5,128 nt of DNA from Patescibacteria group bacterium (lineage in GTDB: Bacteria; Patescibacteriota; Minisyncoccia; Phycocordibacterales; PALSA-1337): the NCBI GenBank assembly GCA_023487965.1, contig JAMDBV010000021.1, positions 1 to 5,128 on the forward strand, read 5' to 3'. The notes beneath the pieces were generated by a model that was not told the origin of the DNA, searched no databases, and saw only the letters and a program-made list of their open reading frames with translations. This document shows, piece by piece, positions 1 through 3,880 of the stretch (its first letter is position 1; the number at the start of each line of letters is the position of its first letter). A program made the position numbers and the translations under genes.

Positions 1-559
1 TCTTCTCTTCTTTTGGTGCTATAGATTTTTGATTTCGTATTGCACCGAGAACCCGATTGAAATTTTGCTGATCACCAAGGATATCATCTATTTCAAAATG
101 CAGATTTTCTTTCATCCAATTGTTGATTGGATTTTTGAGCGCTTTCGGCGCCGAATTCCATGCGTCTATCGCGGTCGAAAACCACTCATCAGGTATTCCG
201 TTCTCGATTGTATCCTCATCTTCTTCTAGTCTTTCCGGTGATCCTGGATGTTTTCGTTTCCATGCCTTCATTCTTTCAGAATTTTTCACTTTCAATTGCA
301 TTTTCCGTTTCTGGTCGATCCAATCCAATTCTTTATTGCTGTTCGCATTGTTGATTGCCTTAGAAAAATTATCAGGATCGGTCAAATCCCAACTGTCATT
401 TTGTTTTTCTTGATTTTGGTTGAAATTTGATTGGGATTCTATTGGGACTGATTGAACGGGGATAGATTGCGATTGGTGCATATTCGAGTATGCCTTGAGC
501 ATGCCTTTCATTTCATTGATTTCTTTCGCAAGTTCTTTTGATCGATTCCAAAAAGCCAT
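1..559 (-). CDS. Unrecognised hydrophilic protein, C-terminus beyond left edge
   Basis: An open frame reads leftward from ATG at 559 to the window edge without a stop (186 codons seen), so the C-terminus is missing. I do not recognise the family. Residues 1-27 form a predicted amphipathic helix (KELAKEINEMKGMLKAY). Residues 28-56 are a Q/N/S-rich, probably disordered linker. Residues 75-105 are very basic (KRKMQLKVKNSERMKAWKRK) and are followed by an acidic patch (ERLEEDEDTIE, 109-119). The rest is Trp-containing and probably helical. There is no membrane segment, signal peptide or cysteine. The start is supported by TATATATA centred 25.5 nt upstream, which fits a leaderless mRNA. The basic stretch could bind nucleic acid, but that is inference. 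The gene is transcribed away from the structured region at 560-1056. The frame is open for 559 nt with protein-like composition, while the plus-strand frames over it are short and disjointed. Confidence 0.8.
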   Translation of the reverse strand, partial: MAFWNRSKELAKEINEMKGMLKAYSNMHQSQSIPVQSVPIESQSNFNQNQEKQNDSWDLTDPDNFSKAINNANSNKELDWIDQKRKMQLKVKNSERMKAWKRKHPGSPERLEEDEDTIENGIPDEWFSTAIDAWNSAPKALKNPINNWMKENLHFEIDDILGDQQNFNRVLGAIRNQKSIAPKEEK

Positions 560-578
560 GCGTATCGATACTAAACCG

Positions 579-590
579 AATATATATACC
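579..590 (-). promoter_or_regulatory. Archaeal TATA box for the gene starting at 559
   Basis: TATATATA at 581-588 is centred 25.5 nt upstream of the ATG at 559. This is the archaeal TATA-to-transcription-start distance, so the mRNA is probably leaderless; no Shine-Dalgarno motif precedes the ATG. The recombinase promoter has the same geometry. Confidence 0.65.
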
Positions 591-664
591 TTGTTTTACG
601 ATATATCTTGAAGTACATTTACTTACATCGCAAATCTTAATAACTCTAATATACTTACTTTATG

Positions 665-715
665 CGGGTAAGGAAGTATTTTCTTGCACACACACCTATT
701 TCCTTACCCGTTTTT
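665..715 (+). terminator. 11-bp inverted repeat followed by T5, terminator-like
   Basis: CGGGTAAGGAA (665-675) and its exact complement TTCCTTACCCG (700-710) flank a 24-nt loop containing a short CA run, and TTTTT follows at 711-715. On the plus strand this resembles a hairpin plus U-tract, but no plus-strand gene precedes it, so a terminator role would require an unannotated transcript. It lies between divergent TATA-like sequences, so it may instead be an operator, a small RNA or a recombinase/replication-protein site. The repeat is certain; its role is not. Confidence 0.4.
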
Positions 716-746
716 ACAGAAAATATATATTCTCGGTGATGTTCTC

Positions 747-815
747 ATGACGTATTCCAATTTGATTCGGCAATTGAGATCGAGAGTACCGGACTGGAAA
801 GATCCTCGAAATTAA
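747..815 (+). CDS. Possible 22-residue peptide
   Basis: ATG at 747 opens 22 codons ending at TAA 813-815. The product begins MTYSNLIRQL and ends VPDWKDPRN: basic, helix-prone, with no membrane segment. GGTGAT at 735-740 lies 6 nt before the ATG and matches the archaeal anti-Shine-Dalgarno. An A/T-rich TATA-like run lies at 721-730, a little too close for a leaderless start. An 8-bp inverted repeat begins just before the stop codon. I do not recognise the peptide. A frame this short can arise by chance, and only conservation would settle it. Confidence 0.25.
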   Translation: MTYSNLIRQLRSRVPDWKDPRN

Positions 816-830
816 TTCTCTGATTAATTT
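809..830. repeat. 8-bp A/T-rich inverted repeat
   Basis: AAATTAAT (809-816) and ATTAATTT (823-830) are exact complements around the 6-nt loop TCTCTG. The left arm overlaps the TAA of the possible 22-codon frame. The stem is purely A/T and there is no following T-tract, so it would be weak as a terminator. Confidence 0.4.
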
Positions 831-949
831 GGAAGACTTCACACATGATATATCTTTCCTATTAGGATATATCAGAAAAATATGTGCGTGTGTGTGTGTG
901 CGTGCATACATTGTTTTAGAGTGTACTCTTTTGATGAAGGCGTTACCAA

Positions 950-969
950 GGGGGGGTTGCAAGGGGGGG
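950..969 (+). other. Paired G7 tracts, potential G-quadruplex
   Basis: Two runs of seven G (950-956 and 963-969) are separated by the palindromic hexamer TTGCAA. Each run can supply two GGG tracts with a one-base loop, so one strand can fold into a three-layer quadruplex. The runs sit in the loop of the long inverted repeat. In a sequence of only about 40% GC they stand out sharply. Folding is inference from the pattern. Confidence 0.55.
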
Positions 970-1014
970 ATCATAAAGAATCGAAACACACACACACACG
1001 CACACACAAAAAAA

Positions 1015-1022
1015 GATATATC
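1015..1022 (+). promoter_or_regulatory. TATA box for the rightward operon
   Basis: GATATATC preceded by A7 is centred 26.5 nt before GTG 1045 and 38.5 nt before ATG 1057. Transcription would start near 1044. That gives either a leaderless GTG start or a leader of about 13 nt carrying GGGTGA in front of the ATG. Confidence 0.5.
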
Positions 1023-1056
1023 CTAGAGTGTATTCCAGGCATGGGTGAACAAACCT

Positions 1057-1419
1057 ATGCAAGAAACGAATCGAGTGTTGCTCGTGAGAACAACCAGGAA
1101 AGGCTGGAATGTATACCATGGAAAGACATATGTCAAGGATCTCTACCTGGGATCTGATCAGATACCTCTAGGCGCCGATCCTAGAGAGATCTACGTGACG
1201 GTGACGGACCAATTTGTGTGGCATTTCGTCAAAATCTATAGACAGCCTCTACAAGGCAGAAAAACGCTCGTCTACAAGCCACTCCAGACTGAGTCTATCC
1301 CTGGAATACTAGCCATGTATGTCGACGGACCCGGACCGATGGTTCTGTATGTTTCCGTCCGATTCATGCAGATAGAAAAGGATGAAGGTATATATGTCGT
1401 TCAGCCAGAAACTGCTTGA
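1057..1419 (+). CDS. Unrecognised small beta-rich protein (120 aa)
   Basis: The product is soluble, with no membrane segment or cysteine and many alternating hydrophobic/polar stretches (EIYVTVTDQFVWHFVKIY at 44-61, MVLYVSVRF at 95-103) that predict beta-strands. The N-terminus is basic (VRTTRKGW). I do not recognise the family. I chose ATG 1057 because GGGTGA lies 8 nt upstream. GTG 1045 is in frame, adds four residues and sits 26.5 nt from the TATA centre, so a leaderless 124-aa form is a real alternative. It is the first gene of a two-gene operon and overlaps the DNA-binding gene by 26 nt. Early or regulatory function is plausible from that pairing but not shown. Confidence 0.75.
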   Translation: MQETNRVLLVRTTRKGWNVYHGKTYVKDLYLGSDQIPLGADPREIYVTVTDQFVWHFVKIYRQPLQGRKTLVYKPLQTESIPGILAMYVDGPGPMVLYVSVRFMQIEKDEGIYVVQPETA

Positions 1420-1645
1420 TATTGGTGCTCAGTTGAAATCGACTCAGGATGAGGGAAAAAATATCTCTTCCAGGCAGCTGGACATGCTCATTGGATGGAA
1501 AATCGGGGGAGATTCCAGAACAATCCGAAAATACAGAAGTGCACTATATATGTACGGACTCGTGTACAACGACAACGACATAGTGAAAGTCGATCAAGAA
1601 GTCATGAATCGACTACAGGAAAGCGTACAGAAACCACATCCTTGA
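1394..1645 (+). CDS. Small winged-helix DNA-binding protein (83 aa)
   Basis: Residues 25-68 look like an archaeal winged helix-turn-helix. They begin with a helix (SSRQLDMLIGWKI), continue with the turn and recognition helix GGDSRTIRKYRSALYMYGLV, and end with a two-strand wing (VYNDNDIVKVD). The 'GGD-RTI--Y---L---GL' pattern is common in small regulators of archaeal viruses and plasmids (family knowledge). A probable transcriptional regulator, perhaps acting on the repeats at 560-1056 or the palindrome at the recombinase start; both targets are inference. ATG 1394 is preferred because AAGGT precedes it by 4 nt. ATG 1382 is in frame but has AAAAGG directly against it. It overlaps the previous gene by 26 nt and the convergent recombinase gene by 44 nt at the 3' end. 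Confidence 0.75.
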   Translation: MSFSQKLLDIGAQLKSTQDEGKNISSRQLDMLIGWKIGGDSRTIRKYRSALYMYGLVYNDNDIVKVDQEVMNRLQESVQKPHP

Positions 1646-2273
1646 CTCTATTCCGACGAATATATGAAGGATCCTCGTCCTTTTGATGAGAATCCTTTTT
1701 GTACATTTTGATCCAATTGTATATTGTCATTTTTTTGATTCCCATGGCTCTTGAGATTTCCCTGTAGGTTGATCCTTCTTTCCTCATTTTCAATATTTGA
1801 TTTCCCGTTTTTCGATCGATGATCCGGGGTCGACCGATCGATATTCCGCTTCTCTTTGCACGAGCCATGCCATCTCGAACTCTTTCAGAAATCCATTCTG
1901 ATTCCAATTGTGCAGCTGCTCCCAAAATCGAAAACATAAAATCATCTATCGGTTTTCGATCTGATGAGAGAGATATACCCTGGTCAATTGCCATGAAGAA
2001 TTTTCCATGATCTCGTATATATTCCAGATTCGTCATGAGGTTTTTCAGCGATCGACCGAATCGATCTAGACGCAATACCAATATACCATCTAGCTGAGAT
2101 ATATTTCGCAAAATGCTTGATAGTCCAGGACGTATATTTGATCGTCCGGACGCATGATCAAAGTATTCCTGATATTCCCATGATCGATCCTGACAATATT
2201 GTCGTAGACGGAAGAGTTGATTCTCGAGAATTTGGTCGTCAGTGCTGACACGTGCATATATTCCAACTTTCAT
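1602..2273 (-). CDS. Serine recombinase, resolvase/invertase type
   Basis: This enzyme cuts and rejoins DNA through a 5'-phosphoserine link. The resolvase domain (about 1-140) begins IYARVSTDDQ, with nucleophile Ser10 and Arg8. The conserved LRLDRFGRS supplies Arg68, Asp70, Arg71 and Arg74 of the active site. The long E helix is near 113-140 (AAAQLESEWISERVRDGMARAK). A GRPR hinge (147-150) leads to a C-terminal helix-turn-helix (about 157-189, STYREISRAMGIKKMTIYNW). At 223 aa it fits Tn3-resolvase/Gin-type enzymes (usually about 180-210) plus a charged tail of about 30 residues. It lacks the large C-terminal domain of phage large serine integrases and the N-terminal HTH of IS607-type transposases. 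All key residues are present, so it should be active. ATG 2273 is 25 nt from a TATA box, so the mRNA is probably leaderless. The role could be integration, multimer resolution or inversion. Confidence 0.95.
   Translation of the reverse strand: MKVGIYARVSTDDQILENQLFRLRQYCQDRSWEYQEYFDHASGRSNIRPGLSSILRNISQLDGILVLRLDRFGRSLKNLMTNLEYIRDHGKFFMAIDQGISLSSDRKPIDDFMFSILGAAAQLESEWISERVRDGMARAKRSGISIGRPRIIDRKTGNQILKMRKEGSTYREISRAMGIKKMTIYNWIKMYKKDSHQKDEDPSYIRRNRVKDVVSVRFPVVDS
1667..1700 (+). terminator. Terminator-like hairpin for the rightward operon
   Basis: AAGGAT (1667-1672) pairs with ATCCTT (1692-1697) and CTC (1674-1676) with GAG (1688-1690). A further TC/GA pair closes a 5-nt loop, with one C.A mismatch and one G.T wobble in the stem. 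T5 (1696-1700) follows. It starts 22 nt after the stop codon at 1645 and lies wholly inside the opposite-strand recombinase coding sequence. Confidence 0.5.
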
Positions 2274-2274
2274 G

Positions 2275-2290
2275 AAAATGACATCATTTT
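2275..2290. promoter_or_regulatory. 16-bp palindrome between TATA box and recombinase start
   Basis: AAAATGACATCATTTT is a perfect 7+2+7 inverted repeat lying just upstream of the recombinase ATG, over the predicted transcription start. This is a classic operator position for a dimeric repressor. GACATCA recurs at 2310-2316, 30 bp (about three helical turns) from the copy at 2280-2286 and on the other side of the TATA box. Autoregulation by the recombinase or control by the winged-helix protein are both possible. Confidence 0.5.
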
Positions 2291-2293
2291 GAC

Positions 2294-2302
2294 AAATATA
2301 AA
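2294..2302 (-). promoter_or_regulatory. Archaeal TATA box for the recombinase
   Basis: TTTATATTT on the minus strand is centred 25 nt before ATG 2273, in an otherwise A/T-rich 95-bp gap. No Shine-Dalgarno sequence precedes the ATG, consistent with a leaderless transcript. It gives the recombinase its own promoter, separate from the virion operon. Confidence 0.6.
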
Positions 2303-2314
2303 ATTAATGGACAT

Positions 2315-2370
2315 CAAAATAATAAAATTCTAGGCATTCTGAGACATATCATCATAGAAATATACGTCTC
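2315..2370 (-). terminator. Hairpin and T-rich tract ending the virion operon
   Basis: On the minus strand GAGACGTAT (2370-2362) pairs with ATATGTCTC (2349-2341): nine pairs including one G.T wobble, with a 12-nt loop. The hairpin overlaps the stop codon of the last operon gene (2371-2369). It is followed by a T-rich run (ttttattatttt, about 2328-2317). Archaeal termination depends mainly on such T-rich tracts. Confidence 0.5.
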
Positions 2371-2623
2371 AAGGCTTTACTGTCGATTCTGTCACGCCTT
2401 GTGCGTTGACGGATAGCCGGACAAGCCAATACGCATTCGCGATCGAGATCACAATATTCCCCATGGTGATATATCCTATATCAGCCTGAGAAGTGGCATG
2501 TCCCAATGCAACCAGGATATAGTTGATGGCGACAATCATGAGAGCGACAATCGCCATAATCACGATGTGTGTCACTCCAACGGGTTTATACCGGATCGTT
2601 GTAGACGCGTCAGTTGCTGTCAT
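2369..2623 (-). CDS. Small protein with two membrane segments (84 aa)
   Basis: Two hydrophobic helices are visible: about 18-40 (THIVIMAIVALMIVAINYIL) and about 48-69 (DIGYITMGNIVISIANAYWLV). Short polar ends and a basic RYK before the first helix complete it. There is no signal peptide or cysteine, and I recognise no family. The start is well supported, since GAGGTGA lies 5 nt before the ATG and matches the archaeal anti-Shine-Dalgarno. That ribosome site overlaps the stop codon of the preceding 36-aa gene, so the two are probably coupled. It is the last gene of the seven-gene minus-strand set, and the hairpin at 2341-2370 begins at its stop. By position it is probably a minor virion membrane protein; this is inference. 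Confidence 0.8.
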   Translation of the reverse strand: MTATDASTTIRYKPVGVTHIVIMAIVALMIVAINYILVALGHATSQADIGYITMGNIVISIANAYWLVRLSVNAQGVTESTVKP

Positions 2624-2631
2624 TTTTCACC

Positions 2632-2742
2632 TCAGCGAGATATCAAAAGCCGGTATAAAGTATCTACCCTGACCTCTAAATGAATCAAAAAAGCAATTAC
2701 AATGGAATATATTGCGAGAGCCGTATAATCTATGGAAATCAT
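2632..2742 (-). CDS. 36-residue single-pass membrane peptide
   Basis: The product begins MISIDYTALAIYSIVIAFLI. One hydrophobic helix spans residues 8-22, followed by a polar, partly basic helix (HLEVRVDTLYRLLISR). The start is backed by AAGGTGA about 9 nt upstream, and its ATG overlaps the TGA of the 142-aa gene in an ATGA junction. It ends 8 nt before the next gene, whose ribosome site overlaps this stop codon. That coupling on both sides is why I treat so short a frame as real. Family unknown; probably a small virion or lysis-related membrane peptide, and the sequence cannot say which. Confidence 0.65.
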   Translation of the reverse strand: MISIDYTALAIYSIVIAFLIHLEVRVDTLYRLLISR

Positions 2743-3167
2743 TTCTTTTTCACCTTCGAGTAGATGTATAGACCAATTATACCCGCGCCGGCGATCATAA
2801 GAATTGAAAATCCGGTACTGAGAATCGGATTTTTCGAAATGGTCAAAACGATATCGAGAATGATATATAGTCCTATGACCGTGAGAATCAGCGGAATAAC
2901 AACTTCAAGCAAAGGTAATATTTCCGGACTATTCACATCAAATTCGATTCTCCAGTCCAGATTATTGACGGCATATGATCGAAAATTCATGACTGAACCG
3001 GCATAAACTTGTGCTATGGCGCCCACGATATTGAGATCGGCGAGGTATCCTAAATAGTCTATATATGGAATCCGGAATTGAAGATCTATTTGCCAGTGTC
3101 CCGGATGGGATCCGGAAAAAGGTTCATTAGATTGGATCTGGATCCCATGTATAGACGTGGAATACAT
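2739..3167 (-). CDS. Membrane-anchored virion-type protein (142 aa)
   Basis: Residues 1-80 are a polar, beta-leaning domain rich in aromatic residues (HWQIDLQFRIPYIDYLGYL; NNLDWRIEFDV). Two membrane helices follow at about 84-110 (ILPLLEVVIPLILTVIGLYI) and 118-136 (TGFSILMIAGAGIIGLYIY), then a KVKKK tail. By the positive-inside rule the tail would be on the inner side. I recognise no family. ATG 3167 is the first start after the TGA of the spike gene, which lies in the same frame with only 6 nt between; the ribosome site is weak. That arrangement suggests coupling with the spike gene, possibly as its membrane anchor, or an ancestral fusion split by the stop. Start moderately sure, gene very likely. 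Confidence 0.8.
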   Translation of the reverse strand: MYSTSIHGIQIQSNEPFSGSHPGHWQIDLQFRIPYIDYLGYLADLNIVGAIAQVYAGSVMNFRSYAVNNLDWRIEFDVNSPEILPLLEVVIPLILTVIGLYIILDIVLTISKNPILSTGFSILMIAGAGIIGLYIYSKVKKK

Positions 3168-3173
3168 GGACCA

Positions 3174-3758
3174 TCACACTATCAGGAAATTTCCATCATT
3201 CTGAGAGAAACTTGCGAGACCGGCATGAAGCACGAGCATGTGGGATCCAACCAGGACATAGTAGTCCCCTTGTGATGAGAGGTAGTATGGAGCGGATACA
3301 TATACACCGACAGCTGCACCATCGGTGACAGTGGCAGTACCCGTCCCTATCTTTGGATCAGATGAGGAATTTCCAATTGGACCGTATGTACCGGCATACT
3401 CAAGTTCATAAAGTCCAGGACCAAGTGCATTTCCTGAGGATCCGGATCCGGATGAAGACGATTGTTGAGCCGCAATTCCAAAAATATACGTTTCTGTTTG
3501 AGAAGTCGTGTTTCCAGGTATAATGAGTTGAATGGACGCATTTCCGTTGGAATCAGTGATCCCGCTTTCAGAAAGTCCCAATTGAGAATTTGAAATCGTG
3601 ACGGATACACCGGAAACCGGGGATCCATTTTGCAGAACTTTCACTACTGGTGTGATCGTTCCGCCGCTCGATCCTAATGTATAGCTCGATGGAGAGACCG
3701 AAATAGTATACGGAGTACTAGATGATTGAGGGGAAACGCTTACGCTTAACGTTGTCAT
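3174..3758 (-). CDS. Ig-like surface/spike-type protein (194 aa)
   Basis: The product is rich in Ser, Thr, Gly and Val, with almost no Lys and no Cys. Residues about 17-97 have the pattern of a bacterial Ig-like (Big_1/invasin-type) fold: VSPSSYTLGSSGGTITPVVKV, then NGSPVSGVSVTIS, then the diagnostic TDSNGNASIQLIIPG. A flexible SSSSGSGSSG linker at 100-109 leads to a second beta-rich domain (111-194) containing GTGTATVTDGAAVGVYVS and a hydrophobic end. There is no signal peptide or membrane segment. Such proteins are typical adhesins, spikes or tail fibres, so a receptor-binding turret or spike is likely here (inference). ATG 3758 overlaps the previous gene's TGA, and GGGAGA precedes it by 4 nt. 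The linker is encoded by a repeated TCCGGA sequence. Confidence 0.8.
   Translation of the reverse strand: MTTLSVSVSPQSSSTPYTISVSPSSYTLGSSGGTITPVVKVLQNGSPVSGVSVTISNSQLGLSESGITDSNGNASIQLIIPGNTTSQTETYIFGIAAQQSSSSGSGSSGNALGPGLYELEYAGTYGPIGNSSSDPKIGTGTATVTDGAAVGVYVSAPYYLSSQGDYYVLVGSHMLVLHAGLASFSQNDGNFLIV
3440..3453. repeat. 14-bp palindrome in the spike linker
   Basis: ATCCGGATCCGGAT is perfectly self-complementary and overlaps a second 12-bp palindrome (GGATCCGGATCC). It encodes part of the Ser-Gly linker between the two spike domains. Low-complexity TCC/GGA codons explain it simply, but a recombination site between domains is also conceivable. Confidence 0.5.
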
Positions 3759-3880
3759 GATTCTCCCATGACTATGACCTTTAAAGATTTTGCGCTTGTC
3801 GCTTGTTTTCGAGACGCTAGATATAAACCGGTACCGATGATCACCAAGACAACTACTCCAACTTCAACTTCTTTTTTCAT
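3755..3880 (-). CDS. 41-residue single-pass membrane peptide
   Basis: The product has MKKEVEV, one hydrophobic helix (about 7-22, VGVVVLVIIGTGLYLA), then a basic and polar tail (SRKQATSAKSLK). ATG 3880 overlaps the TGA of the 174-aa capsid-type gene (ATGA). Its own TGA overlaps the ATG of the spike gene in the same way. GGAG lies about 8 nt before the start. A longer in-frame start at 3964 exists, but the added residues are Cys- and Arg-rich and antisense in character, so I reject it. Probably a minor membrane protein of the virion; by position it could help seat the spike. No family recognised. Confidence 0.75.
   Translation of the reverse strand: MKKEVEVGVVVLVIIGTGLYLASRKQATSAKSLKVIVMGES

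Larger units (their letters stand above)
600..1022. repeat. Four dispersed copies of the palindrome GATATATC
   Basis: The self-complementary octamer GATATATC occurs at 600-607, 847-854, 866-873 and 1015-1022. The second and third form an inverted pair (TGATATATC, 11-nt gap, GATATATCA). The last also serves as a likely TATA box. A fifth copy lies at about 2467 inside a coding region. Clustering of an 8-mer in one intergenic region suggests binding sites for a dimeric protein, although A/T-rich TATA elements could produce some copies by convergence. Confidence 0.45.
865..1023. repeat. Long inverted repeat with GT/CA alternating arms
   Basis: The left arm has GGATATATC (865-873), an A-rich spacer, then a GTGCGTGTGTG-type tract (884-900). 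The right arm is its mirror: a CACACACACGCACACA-type tract (987-1008), an A7 spacer, then GATATATCC (1015-1023). The modules match in order and opposite orientation, but the A-rich spacers are not complementary to each other. A loop of about 86 nt holding the two G7 runs lies between the arms. The alternating tracts run unbroken for 32 nt (880-911) and 23 nt (986-1008), the type of sequence that adopts Z-DNA under negative supercoiling. Confidence 0.7.
917..1035 (+). repeat. 12-bp direct repeat TAGAGTGTAYTC
   Basis: TAGAGTGTACTC (917-928) and TAGAGTGTATTC (1024-1035) agree at 11 of 12 positions, 107 bp apart. The first copy contains the palindrome AGAGT-GT-ACTCT (918-929). The second lies between the TATA box and the start of the rightward operon, where a regulator could act. 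Confidence 0.4.
560..1056. other. Non-coding control region, candidate replication origin
   Basis: Apart from a doubtful 22-codon reading frame, this stretch of about 500 bp holds no convincing gene. The longer frames here read through CA/GT tracts and give repetitive Thr-His or Cys-Val strings. It contains a leftward TATA box (581-588), an 11-bp inverted repeat followed by T5 (665-715), an A/T-rich hairpin (809-830), four GATATATC palindromes (600, 847, 866, 1015), a long inverted repeat with alternating purine-pyrimidine arms (865-1023), two G7 runs (950-969), a near-identical 12-bp direct repeat (917 and 1024) and a rightward TATA box (1015-1022). It separates divergently transcribed genes. 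This density of repeats and unusual-structure sequence is typical of an origin or master control region; the assignment is inference. Confidence 0.5.

Noticed and set aside
120..413. Plus-strand frames opposite the left-edge gene
   Set aside because: Ser/Phe/Leu-rich products typical of antisense to a charged coding sequence, with no ribosome sites. The minus-strand frame is longer, has a TATA box and has normal composition.
714..1007. Minus-strand 97-codon frame over the control region
   Set aside because: It reads through the CA/GT tracts, giving a Thr-His repeat and Cys-Val runs, and has no domain-like pattern. The repeats explain the open frame.
987..1008. CRISPR or other spaced repeat array
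   Set aside because: The repeats are simple CA dinucleotides and single inverted copies. There are no regularly spaced repeats with unique spacers.
829..1157. Plus-strand frames of 65 and 91 codons across the repeats
   Set aside because: Low-complexity products produced by GT/CA and G tracts. The second overlaps the better supported gene at 1057 in another frame.
1602..2273. Insertion sequence of the IS607 type
   Set aside because: The enzyme has its helix-turn-helix at the C-terminus, not the N-terminus. No TnpB-like gene or element ends are next to it.
3347..3628. Minus-strand 93-codon frame inside the spike gene
   Set aside because: It lies in another frame of the same strand. The spike frame has Ig-like motifs and overlaps both neighbours correctly.
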